A stretch of 64,000 nucleotides of DNA from Accumulibacter sp036625275 (lineage in GTDB: Bacteria; Pseudomonadota; Gammaproteobacteria; Burkholderiales; Rhodocyclaceae), in assembly GCF_036625275.1 (NCBI RefSeq), contig NZ_JAZKUD010000006.1:1-64000 (forward strand), read 5' to 3'. The notes under the pieces are model-generated. The model was not told the origin of the DNA. It did no database searches and worked only from the letters and a program-made list of their open reading frames with translations. Shown in pieces: positions 45,229 to 55,100 of this stretch (position 1 is the first letter of the stretch; every line of letters starts with the position of its first letter). A program made the translations under genes and the position numbers.

Positions 45229-45339
45229 TCGAATCATGAGCCTGTGGGTTGACACTTCCCGGACCCTGGTCATCGATCCAAAGAAGGATCACCCGCACGG
45301 TCAGGATCATGAAATATCACATTCAGGCGGCAAACAGGC

Positions 45340-45368
45340 TTGAATTATTGAAATTTGAAGTGTATGCT
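45340..45368 (+). promoter_or_regulatory. Sigma70-like promoter of the riboswitch/pilus operon
   Basis: TTGAAT (45340-45345) and TATGCT (45363-45368) with a 17-bp spacer; the expected start near 45375 is a few bases before the riboswitch P1 stem. Confidence 0.65.
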
Positions 45369-45378
45369 GGATTCCATA

Positions 45379-45485
45379 GTCTCACTGAAAAGGGCAAACC
45401 CGTCGAAAGGCGGGGACGCAAAGTCACCGATCTAACGGAAACGGCATGTTTCCCAGGATGGCGGGGCCGCCAGGCTAACGGAGAC
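45379..45485 (+). ncRNA. Cyclic-di-GMP-I (GEMM-I) riboswitch
   Basis: Seen: AGGGCAAACC at 45391-45400, a GNRA hairpin (CGTC-GAAA-GGCG), GGGACGCAAAGTCACCG, and a second arm with the receptor-like ATGGCGGGGCCGCCA; GTCTC (45379-45383) pairs with GAGAC (45481-45485) as P1. These match the conserved core of GEMM-I, including the aptamer parts that hold c-di-GMP. It lies between a good promoter and the pilin genes on the same strand. On/off direction cannot be told from sequence. Confidence 0.9.
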
Positions 45486-45581
45486 AGCGTCCGGACAAAT
45501 TCCCCAGTCTTGGTCGCAGTCGATCCACCTCCAGCCCGTCGGATCTCCAGAAAGTTTCATCTCTGCCCAACGGTTGACCTT

Positions 45582-45623
45582 GCACCAGCCCGCAGTTTTT
45601 GCGGCCAGGCCGTGCGTCTTTTT
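45582..45623 (+). terminator. Possible expression-platform terminator of the riboswitch
   Basis: GCAC (45582) with GTGC (45612) and an inner CCGCA / TGCGG stem, followed by TCTTTTT. An interrupted stem with a good T-run about 100 nt after the aptamer; termination control is possible but not shown. Confidence 0.4.
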
Positions 45624-45649
45624 GGCGCCAGCGACAAGGAAAACCGACG

Positions 45650-45928
45650 ATGGCATTTCAATTCGACAAGGTAAGCAGCTTTCTCGGTGGCGACCGGTCG
45701 GTCGCCAAGCCTGATCGTTTCCGTAGGCCTGTTGAAGCACGGACACGCGTGGCCTGGTTGCTGGGGCGACTGGGCGAAGTCAGTGGACTGGCCGTCTGCG
45801 CCACACACGCCACAATTTCCAAGGTGTTTACCCTCAAGTTCGGCGGCTTGCATGCCGTTGATTCAAGCATACCCTTCGGCAGCTTGCCGTCATGCTTACC
45901 ATTTAAGCAGCTCTGGCCAACCACATGA
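45650..45928 (+). CDS. Small hypothetical protein coupled to the pilin gene
   Basis: A 92-aa open frame beginning MAFQFDKVSSFLGGDRSV, with AAGGA about 8 nt before the ATG and a TGA that overlaps the next ATG (ATGA). No signal peptide or known domain is seen. The pilin gene has no good ribosome site of its own, so coupling through this frame is plausible. It could also be a non-coding part of the leader. Confidence 0.4.
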   Translation: MAFQFDKVSSFLGGDRSVAKPDRFRRPVEARTRVAWLLGRLGEVSGLAVCATHATISKVFTLKFGGLHAVDSSIPFGSLPSCLPFKQLWPTT

Positions 45929-46353
45929 AAGCGAATTCCGGATTCACCCTGATCGAGGTGATCAGCGTCATCGCGATCATCAGTATTCTGGCGGCGATCG
46001 CCGTTCCAAATTACATCGACTATCTGACCAAGGGGCGGATCACCGAGGCGGTTGGTGCGCTCGCCAGTATGGAGGTCAGGATGCAACAGCATTTCCTCGA
46101 TGAGCGTACCTATGTCGGGGCCTGTGCGGCCGGTACGGTGGCACCTCTGCCGACCAATACCAGCAATTTCACGTTTACATGCTCCGGTCTTGGCGCGGCG
46201 GCTTATCAGGTGGATGCCACCGGGAAGAGCAGCATGGCGGGCTTTCAATACCGGATTACAGCGGCTGGCAAAAGCACGGTTGCCCTGCCAAGTGGCTGGA
46301 CTCTCCCGAGTCCGAATACCTGCTTCGCGCTGAATAAAGCCGGGGGGTGTTGA
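45925..46353 (+). CDS. pilE: Type IV pilin (PilE-like minor pilin)
   Basis: A 142-aa prepilin. Seen: a short leader ending SG, then FTLIEVISVIAIISILAAIA, the class III signal with Glu5 for PilD cleavage and pilus assembly; a small globular domain and a Cys-containing end (NTCFALNKAGGC, likely a disulfide loop). First recognised pilus gene downstream of the riboswitch; the other pilus genes follow in a tight run. Confidence 0.9.
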   Translation: MKANSGFTLIEVISVIAIISILAAIAVPNYIDYLTKGRITEAVGALASMEVRMQQHFLDERTYVGACAAGTVAPLPTNTSNFTFTCSGLGAAAYQVDATGKSSMAGFQYRITAAGKSTVALPSGWTLPSPNTCFALNKAGGC

Positions 46354-46356
46354 GCG

Positions 46357-46836
46357 ATGTTGGGCCATCCGCGTGGATTCACCATGGTCGAAGTTCTGGT
46401 GGTCATTACCATCCTGAGCGTTCTGCTGGCGTTTGGCGTTCCGGCCCTCGGTACCTATACGGGAAATGTCCGTCTGCGGACGGCCGCGGAAAAGGTCCTT
46501 GCCGACCTGCAGAGGGCTCGCAGCGAAGCCATTCGCCTGAACAGCAATTCCCCGCCGTTCTTTCCCTCGGAGACGCCAGCTTCGGTGGTGATCACCAGCA
46601 GCGTGAACGACAGTAGCGGTGGGCATGATCTCGTGTTCACTCCGTTCGGTGGAACCACCCTGGCGTCTACCGCGGTGTACACCTTCACCAATCCGGTTGC
46701 CGGGGCCTGCCATGCGGATGGTGGCCCGATACGCTGCCTGAATGTTTTTATAACCACGGGTGGCGGGGCTCGCCTGTGCGACCCCGGCCTGACCACCGCT
46801 CAAAAAGCGGCGGGTGATACGAGGGCATGTCCATAA
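46357..46836 (+). CDS. fimT: GspH/FimT-family pseudopilin
   Basis: A 159-aa prepilin with RG/FTMVEVLVVITILSVLLAFG and the GspH-type continuation (RTAAEKVLADLQRARSEAIR). Minor pilin that primes pilus assembly. It starts 3 bp after the previous stop and its TAA overlaps the pilV ATG. Confidence 0.88.
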   Translation: MLGHPRGFTMVEVLVVITILSVLLAFGVPALGTYTGNVRLRTAAEKVLADLQRARSEAIRLNSNSPPFFPSETPASVVITSSVNDSSGGHDLVFTPFGGTTLASTAVYTFTNPVAGACHADGGPIRCLNVFITTGGGARLCDPGLTTAQKAAGDTRACP

Positions 46837-47345
46837 TGAAGACTCTTGAACGTTCTCAATCCGGCAGCGTGTTGCTGGAGGCACTGATCGGCATTCTGAT
46901 CTTTTCTCTGGGCATCCTGTCGATGGTGGCGCTGGGAGCCACGGCAGTCAACGTGCAGGCCGATGCACAGTATCGCACCGAGGCGATGAATCTGGCCGAG
47001 CGAATCTTGAGCCAGATCTGGACCGGAGTCGACCGGACCCAGGAAACCATCAATGGAGTCGTCATGTCCGTGGTGAGCACCAGCTCCCTCAACAATTACC
47101 AGCACTTCAGCACTGGGGACAACTGCGTATTCACCGGGTCGGCTTCGACCATGCCGGCGGTTGTCGACTGGGTCGCCACCTTGCTGCCTACTGGCAAGCC
47201 TTCCCCGTTGCCCGGCTCGACCGCGGGAAGACAGCAAATCAAGGTGGTTCCTGCGAACAACAACCAGGTCAGCATCACGATTTGCTGGCAGACGCCTTCG
47301 GATAACAAGGTGCGCCACTACACCCTGGTGAGCTATGTCAACTGA
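46836..47345 (+). CDS. pilV: Minor pilin PilV
   Basis: A 169-aa prepilin with the PilV-type cleavage region QSG/SVLLEALIGILIFSLGIL, with Glu at position 5 of the mature form. ATG 46836 (MKTLERSQ) is preferred because GAGGG is about 10 nt away; ATG 46827 is too close to it. Overlaps pilW by 11 bp. Confidence 0.88.
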   Translation: MKTLERSQSGSVLLEALIGILIFSLGILSMVALGATAVNVQADAQYRTEAMNLAERILSQIWTGVDRTQETINGVVMSVVSTSSLNNYQHFSTGDNCVFTGSASTMPAVVDWVATLLPTGKPSPLPGSTAGRQQIKVVPANNNQVSITICWQTPSDNKVRHYTLVSYVN

Positions 47346-48447
47346 TTTCCCGCTGCGACGCATCCTGGCGCACAAGAGTGCGCCGATGCGTTTTGGCAGG
47401 GGCTTCACGCTGACCGAGTTGCTGGTCGGCGTGGCGATCGGATTGATCGGCATCATCGCCATGTTCCACGTCCTGTCGACGTGGGACAAGACGAAGCGGA
47501 CGACCGCTGCCGGGAGCGATGCACAGATTGCCGGGGCGGTGGGCTTTTTCCGCCTCGAGCGCGATGTCAAGCAGGGAGGCATGGGTTTTGGCATGGCCAA
47601 GAGTCCGGTGATGGGTTGTAACGTTTCCACAGTCGTTAACGCAACGGCCACGACGACGGCACGGACTGCATTCACGTTTCCTCTGGTGCCCGTGAGGATC
47701 ATTCAGGGGGCCAGTGGTGCGCCCGACGGCTTGCAGGTGCTTTATGGCAATTCCACCTTCTTCACCGCCGAGCAACCCTTCAAGGCATCCACCAGCACCA
47801 GCAAGAAAACCGAGTCGCGAAATGGTTTCAAGGTGGGTGATGTGGTGGTCGTTTCTGACGGTGCGTCGAATTGTGCGTTGATCGAAGTCTCCAGCGATAC
47901 CAATGCCGATTTGCTGACGCTCGACCACAACGGGCTGTTGCGCTTTAAACCCGGTCCGGGAGCGGCCTTCAGTTCCGGCCTCCTTTTCAACATGGGCAAG
48001 GAACCCCAGCTCAACCTCTGGCAGGTGTCCAATGGGACCCTGGTGCTGACCGATGGCTTGTATCGCAATACCACCATCTCGGTCGCCGACGGGGTGATCG
48101 ATCTGCAGGCACAGTATGGCATCGACAGCGATGGCGACTACAAGGTCGATACCTGGCAGGATGCCGATCCGGCCGACTGGACCCGTCTGCTGGCGGTGCG
48201 TGTATCGATCCTGACACGCAGCCAGCAGTATGAGCCCTCGCGCGCCGGCCCCGTTTATGTCACCGCCACGGCGCCGGTCTTGTCCTGGCTGGACAGCAGC
48301 AATGCCGCGATCCCCTTCACCATGAAAAATGTCGACGGTACCGATGACGATAATCCCGACAATGACAACGACTGGCGGAATTATCGCTACCGCGTCTATG
48401 GTGGGGTGATTTCCCTGCGCAACATGGTCTGGGGTCTCTCGCCATGA
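47335..48447 (+). CDS. pilW: Minor pilin PilW
   Basis: A 370-aa prepilin with GRG/FTLTELLVGVAIGLIGI and a large globular domain, the usual size of PilW. In the FimT-PilV-PilW-PilX-PilY1 set it forms the tip-priming complex. Overlaps both neighbours. Confidence 0.88.
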   Translation: MSTDFPLRRILAHKSAPMRFGRGFTLTELLVGVAIGLIGIIAMFHVLSTWDKTKRTTAAGSDAQIAGAVGFFRLERDVKQGGMGFGMAKSPVMGCNVSTVVNATATTTARTAFTFPLVPVRIIQGASGAPDGLQVLYGNSTFFTAEQPFKASTSTSKKTESRNGFKVGDVVVVSDGASNCALIEVSSDTNADLLTLDHNGLLRFKPGPGAAFSSGLLFNMGKEPQLNLWQVSNGTLVLTDGLYRNTTISVADGVIDLQAQYGIDSDGDYKVDTWQDADPADWTRLLAVRVSILTRSQQYEPSRAGPVYVTATAPVLSWLDSSNAAIPFTMKNVDGTDDDNPDNDNDWRNYRYRVYGGVISLRNMVWGLSP

Positions 48448-49031
48448 GCACGCTGGCAAGGCCGGCTGCCCTCCATGCAGGTTCGCCGGGCCATCAGCAA
48501 GGCATGGTAGTTCTGATTGCACTGGTCATGCTGGTCGCCATGACCATGGCCGGTCTGACCATGATGCGCGGGACCGGGACCGGTCTCGGGATTGCCGGCA
48601 ATCTGGCTTTCAAGCAGACGGCCACTTCGGTGGCGGATGTCGGTGTGGAAAATGCGATTGCCTGGCTGACCAATCCCCTGCGCACATCCGAGGTTCTCAA
48701 GACCGACGACACCGCCGCCGGCTATTACTCGTCATGGGCGATCGACTTTTCGCCGATGACCTATGACTGGACGAATTCGAAATTGCTCACCGCCGATGAC
48801 GGTTTGGGAAATGAAGTGCGATACGTCGTTCATCGTCTCTGCGAGACGGCTGGTCTGGCCCCGAACGCCGTCCTCCAGAAGTGTGCGACGGTGAATACAC
48901 CCTGTGCAAGTTGTTCGAAGGGGGGCGATGCCAGTTCGCTGATCGATTCGGTTCAACCCTATTACCGGATCACTTCACGGGTCAGGGGACCGCGAAATAC
49001 GGTCAGCTATGTCCAGGTGATCATGTATTAG
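48444..49031 (+). CDS. pilX: Minor pilin PilX
   Basis: A 195-aa protein with the PilX-type prepilin region QQG/MVVLIALVMLVAMTMAGL; like other PilX it lacks the Glu5 signature. Cys-rich middle (CATVNTPCASC). 4-bp overlap with pilW; 118 bp before pilY1. Confidence 0.85.
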   Translation: MSTLARPAALHAGSPGHQQGMVVLIALVMLVAMTMAGLTMMRGTGTGLGIAGNLAFKQTATSVADVGVENAIAWLTNPLRTSEVLKTDDTAAGYYSSWAIDFSPMTYDWTNSKLLTADDGLGNEVRYVVHRLCETAGLAPNAVLQKCATVNTPCASCSKGGDASSLIDSVQPYYRITSRVRGPRNTVSYVQVIMY

Positions 49032-49149
49032 GAGTGCAGGTGGCCCTGTCAGGGGTTGCCGCGAGTTTAACAAGCATCAGGTCGGGTCCCGCCGGGATTC
49101 GATTCGGGTTCAGTAGTGGCAATGGTCGTTGCTGCCAAGGAGAACTGTC

Positions 49150-52100
49150 ATGGGCGATTTCAGGAAATTGAGAGTGGTTGGTCTCTTGCCAGGCGTATGC
49201 CGTGTTCTTGCGGGACTGTCCATGATGGTTGCGTTGGGCGTGGCTGATGCCGCATTGACCGATGTGTCCGACGCCCCGTTCTACAATTCCACCTCCTCGC
49301 AGCTCAAGCCGAACATCATGCTGCTCATGGACACTTCCAACTCGATGCGTTTCTCGCACATGCCGGATCAGATCGAGGGAACCAATAGCGGCTTGATGCC
49401 CATCGGTTACAAGAGTTATCAGTGCAACGTGCTCTATTACAACCCGAACCGGGTTTACGAGATTCCCAAGGATAGCTCGGGGAGTGCCTTGCCGACGCCC
49501 AGTTTCACCGCCGCACCCTACAATTATTTTTCGACCGATGCGAGCACCAGGAATCTATCCGCCAGTTTCCAGGCTTATGACACCTCGACCCGGCAGTATC
49601 AGACGGTCTCGGACCCCGAACAAGCCGCCTATTACTATCTGCATTCGGTTGCCGGTACGAAGAACTATCTGAATACTCCCTGTACCGATGCGGATGTCGG
49701 GGCGACGGTTCCCGCCGGCGACGGTGGCACGTGGACTCGGGTCCTGGTGTCATCGACCTCGGGACCCGGCGGGGTCGATGAACGGCAGAATTTTGCCAAC
49801 TGGTACACTTTCTACCGGACCCGGATCAGTCTGATCAAAAGCGCCGTCAGCCTCGCCTTCATGCCCTTGACGGACAGCAGTCGTGTCGGTTTCATCACCG
49901 TCAATCCCGATCTGAGCGGCAGCGCCAACTACCTGCCGATCGCCGATTTCAATGCGACGCAGCGAAGCAACTGGTTCAACACGCTGTTCAGCCAGGTGCC
50001 GGGCGGATCTTCTCCTTCGCGTGAGGGACTGGCGCGGGTCGGTCGACACTTTGCCGGCAAGCAGGACGGCATCAACAGTGGCATGAGCGGTGACCCGATC
50101 CAGTTTTCGTGCCAGCAGAATTTCACCATCATGACCACCGACGGTTACTGGAACGTGGCGGCCGAAACCGCTGGTCCGGTGATGATCGACGGGGCGACGC
50201 AGGTCGGCCAGCAGGATGGCACGCTCGACATCGTGGTCGACAATACCCACTGGACGCAGCGCCCGATGTGGGACGGGGGGGCCGACACCTTGCGCGTGAT
50301 TACCGACAAGACCACCCAGTATCGTTCGGTCATCTGCGTCAGCCCCTACGCCAACCAAACCACCTCGCAGACCCTGCAGAGCACTTCGCAGAATTTGCAG
50401 AGCACCACGCAGAACCTGCAGAGTACCGCGCAGAACCTGCAAAGCACGCTGCAGAATCTGAAGAGCACCTCGCAACTGACGAAAAGCACCTCGCAGATCA
50501 CGCAAAGTACGCTGCAGAACCTGCAAAGCACGTCTCAGAAACTGAAGAGCACCTCGCAACTCACCCGGAGTACCTCACAGCTCACGCAAAGCACCTCGCA
50601 GAATCTGAAAAGTACAGTGCAAAAATTCAGGAGCACCTCGCAACTTACCCGGAGTACCTCGCAGCTTACGCAAAGCACCTCACAGAACACGCAAAGTACG
50701 CTGCAGAACCTGAGAAGCACTTCTCAGGTCACGAAGAGCACCTCGCAGGCCACGCAAAGCACGTCACAGCTCACGCAAAGTACGCTGCAGAACCTGCAAA
50801 GCACTTCCCAGCCCACACGGAGCACCTCGCAGATCACGGTCAGCACACTCAAGGCCTATCAGTCGACCAGCCAGATCCTCCAATATGACGCTACCACTGA
50901 ACTGACCACGCCCGTGGCAAGCTGCACGCCGGGCGGCAACATTTCCTGCACGACGGTAACCACCGGCCCGACCCTGGTGGCTTCGTGCACGCCCGTGGCG
51001 GCTGCAGCAGGCAACCTTTATACGGCAACGACCTGCTCCTCTTCGACCACCGGGCCGACCGCCGCGGCTTCGTGTACGCCTGCCAGTGCTTCCGCGGGCA
51101 ATGGTTACACCACCACCACCTGCAACACCGTGACCACCGGGCCAACGCCCGTGGCCAGCTGCACGCCAGCGGCTGCCGATGCCGGCAACAGCTATACGAC
51201 CACCACCTGCAACACCGTGACCACCGGACCCACGCCGGTGTCCACCTGTACGCCGGTGACCGGTGCGGCTGGCAACGGCTATACGACGGTGACCTGTTCG
51301 TCCGCGACCACCGGGCCTACCGGCGTGGCCTCGTGTACGCCAGTGGCCGCTTCTTCCGGCAACAGCTATACGGCCACGACCTGCAACACCGTGACTACCG
51401 GACCCACCGGCGTGGCGTCGTGTACGCCGGTGGCCGCGTCTGCCGGCAACAGCTACACGGCGACGACCTGCAACACCGTGACCACCGGACCCACCGGCGT
51501 GGCGTCGTGTACGCCTGCGGCCGCTTCTTCCGGCAACAGCTATACGGCGACGACCTGCAACACCGTGACCACCGGGCCCACTGCCGTCGCGTCGTGTACG
51601 CCCGCGAGCGCTTCTTCCGGCAATAGCTATACGGCCACAACCTGTTCCACGGCCACCACCGGGCCCACTGCGGTAGCCACTTGTACGCCGGTAGCGGCGT
51701 CTTCCGGTAACAGCTATACGGCCACGACCTGCGCCACCGTGACCACCGGACCCACCGGCGTGGCGTCGTGTACGCCGGTGGCGGCGTCTGCCGGAAACAG
51801 CTACACGGCGACGACCTGCAACACCGTGACCACCGGACCCACCGGCGTGGCATCCTGTACACCCGCGACGGCCGCTGCCGGCAACAGCTATACGACCACG
51901 ACCTGCAACACCGTGACCACCGGGCCGACTGCGGTGGCGTCGTGTACGCCTGCGACCGCTTCTTCCAGCAATAGCTATACGACAAGGACCTGTTCGACCG
52001 TGACCACCGGGCCTACTCCGGTGGCGACGTGTACGCCGGTGTCCGCGTCTTCCGGCAACAGCTATACGGCGACGACCTGTTCGACCGCGACTACCGGGCC

Positions 52101-55100
52101 GACCGGCGTGGCGACCTGCACGCCGGTGGCGGCGTCTGCCGGCAACAGCTATACCGCCACGACCTGCAACACCCTGACCACCGGACCGACCGGCGTGGCG
52201 TCGTGTACGCCGGCGACCGCATCTGCCGGCAACAGCTATACGACCACGACCTGCAACACCGTGACCACCGGGCCGACTGCGGTGGCGTCGTGTACGGCCG
52301 CGACCGCTTCTTCCAGCAACAGCTATACGACCACAACCTGCTCGACCGTAGCGACCGGGCCCACCCCGGTGGCCTCCTGTACGCCGGTGTCCGCGTCTTC
52401 CGGCAACAGCTATACGGCCACCACATGCGCCACCGCGACCAGCGGGCCGACCGGCGTGGCGTCGTGTACGCCGGTGGCCGCGTCTTCCGGCAACAGCTAC
52501 ACGGCCACGACCTGCAATACCGTGACCACCGGGCCGACTGGCGTGTCGTCGTGTACGCCGGCAACCGCGTCTTCCGGCAACAGCTATACGGCCACGACCT
52601 GCAACACCGTGACCACCGGGCCAAGCCCTGTGGCTTCCTGTACGCCGGCAGCGGCTTCTTCCGGCAACAGTTATACGGCCACGACCTGCTCGACCGTGGC
52701 GACCGGGCCCGCCCCGGTGGCCACCTGTACGCCGGTGGCCGCATCTTCCGGCAACAGCTACACGGCCACGACCTGTTCGACCGCGAACACCGGGCCCACC
52801 CCGGTGGCCACCTGTACGCCGATCTCGCCCAGCGCAGGCAATGGGTATACCACCACCACCTGCACGACCACGACCACCGGGCCAAGCGCCGTGGCCACCT
52901 GTACGCCGGCGACGGCGTCTGCCGGCAACGGCTATACGGCGACGACCTGCACCACCGCGACCAGCGGACCCACTCCGGTGGCCTCGTGCACGCCGGCACC
53001 GGCAAGTTCGGACAATGACTGGGTGACAACCACCTGTGCGCTGGTCGAAACCGGCCCGACCGAAGTGGCGTCCTGTACGCCGGTCTCACCCACTGCACCG
53101 GATTACCAAACCACCACTTGCGACTATCTGAATGGCCACAAGCTGCAGAAGCGCATTCAGACCGGCGTGACCTCGATCTTCCTGAACGGCGGCATCAGCG
53201 GTTTCGAAATCAGCCGATCGACGACCACCGACGATCCGGATTACGTCGATGTCGACGGTGTCTGTCATCCCGATGCTTCGACACTGGCCGCTCCCTTGGG
53301 GCCCGTTCCGGATCCCGCACGTTCGAGCAGCGATGAAGCGCCACTACCGGCTTCCTGCAGTGAATGGCCGTGTGTCGTGGATTCGACCATTACCGGGGGC
53401 AGCAGCAATTCGCTGGCTGACGTGGCCCAGTACTACTATGTCACCGACTTGCGTCCGGAGTTGACCAACGACGTGCGGGTTGCGGCAACCATCGGTGCCG
53501 AAGCGGATCGTGCCACTCACCAGCACATGACCACCTTCACCCTGGCGCTCGGTGTGTCCGGCACCCTCAATTACAGTTCAACCTACAAAATCGACACGGT
53601 CGGGGATTTTGCGCGGATTCGTTGCAATCCGCTGAGCGGCGGTTGCAACAATACCTGTCCGGTAACCGATCCGAGCTTCCCGAACTGCACGCCGAAGTCC
53701 TGGCCGGTGTGGCCCGATCCGACCCTCGATTACTCCGATGCCACGCGTTACAGTGACCCGCGGTCGATCGACGATTTCTGGCACACCGCAGTCAATGGCC
53801 GCGGGCTTTATTTCAGCGCCGACGACCCGAATTCGGTGGTCAGTGGGCTCCAGCAGGCGCTGGCAGGCATTCAGTCGCGGCTGGGCGCTGGCTCGGCGGC
53901 AGCGACCTCGACCCTGTCGCCAGTGGCCGGAGACAATGCCGCCTACCGCACCAGCTACGTTTCGCAGGAGTGGGTGGGCGATCTGGCCGCCTATGAAATC
54001 AACCCGGCAACCGGCGTCATGAGCACGACCACGCAGTGGCGATCGCAGCCCTTGCTGGATGCCACGATCGGATCGGCTTGCGACCGGCGGACCATCTATC
54101 TCTTCCGCGCCGGTGCAAGCAACAATCTCACTCCCTTCACCTGGGACACGCGGACCTGTGATGTTGCCGGCCTGCCGACCGGTGACCCCACGACCGGACT
54201 GGTGGCGGCGGAGCAAGCCTATTTCGGGGCGGACAGCGTGGCACAGTTCAGTCAGTATCCGAGCATGTCGGATGGCAGCGGTGCCACGGTCGACCAGCGG
54301 ACGGCCGCCGCCGGCGCGAATCTGGTGAACTATCTGCGCGGTCAGCACACGCACGAGGGAACGGCACTGTTTACGACCAATGATCTGACCAAGCTTTACC
54401 GTGCCCGCACGCATGTTCTGGGGGATTTCGTGAACTCCCAGCCGGCTTTCGTCAAGGGGCCCTTCGCCTCCTACGCGGATAGCGGTTATGCCACGTTCAA
54501 GAGCGACCATGCCGGGCGTACGCCGATGATCTACGCAGGCGCCAACGATGGCATGCTGCATGCTTTTGTCGCGGCAAACGGGGCAGAGTCCTGGGCATTC
54601 ATTCCGAGACTGGTTCTGCCCAATCTCTTCAAGCTGGCCGACAACAACTATGCCAATACGCACCAGTTCTACGTCGATGGTTCGCCGACAGTGGGTGACA
54701 TCTATGCCAGTTCCACCTGGAAAACGATTCTGGTCGGCGGACTCAACAAGGGCGGCAAGGGTTATTATGCGCTGGACGTGACCGATCCGGCGGCTCCGAA
54801 GGCCTTGTGGGAATTCGGCTGGAGCGACGCGTGTTGGGATGGTGTGACCTCCGGGGTCGGGTCCGACTGCCATCTCGGCTATACCTTTGGCCGCCCGATC
54901 ATCTCCAAGCTCCAGAATGGCACCTGGGTGGTCTTCGTGACCTCCGGTGTGAACAATGTCAACAGCCCGGCCAAGGCAGGCGATGGCAACGGCTATCTGT
55001 ACGTGCTCAATGCCGATACCGGCAAGCTGATTGCCAAGATCGCCACCGGTGTCGGCGACGCAGAGACGCCCAGCGGACTCAACCAGATCAATAACTTCGT

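Noticed and set aside
50985..53098. Long repetitive open frames in other frames over the pilY1 repeats
   Set aside because: A perfect 87-bp period keeps all frames open; only the pilY1 frame continues into known domains.
50362..53130. CRISPR-like regular repeats
   Set aside because: The repeats are contiguous coding units without spacers and lie in frame in pilY1.
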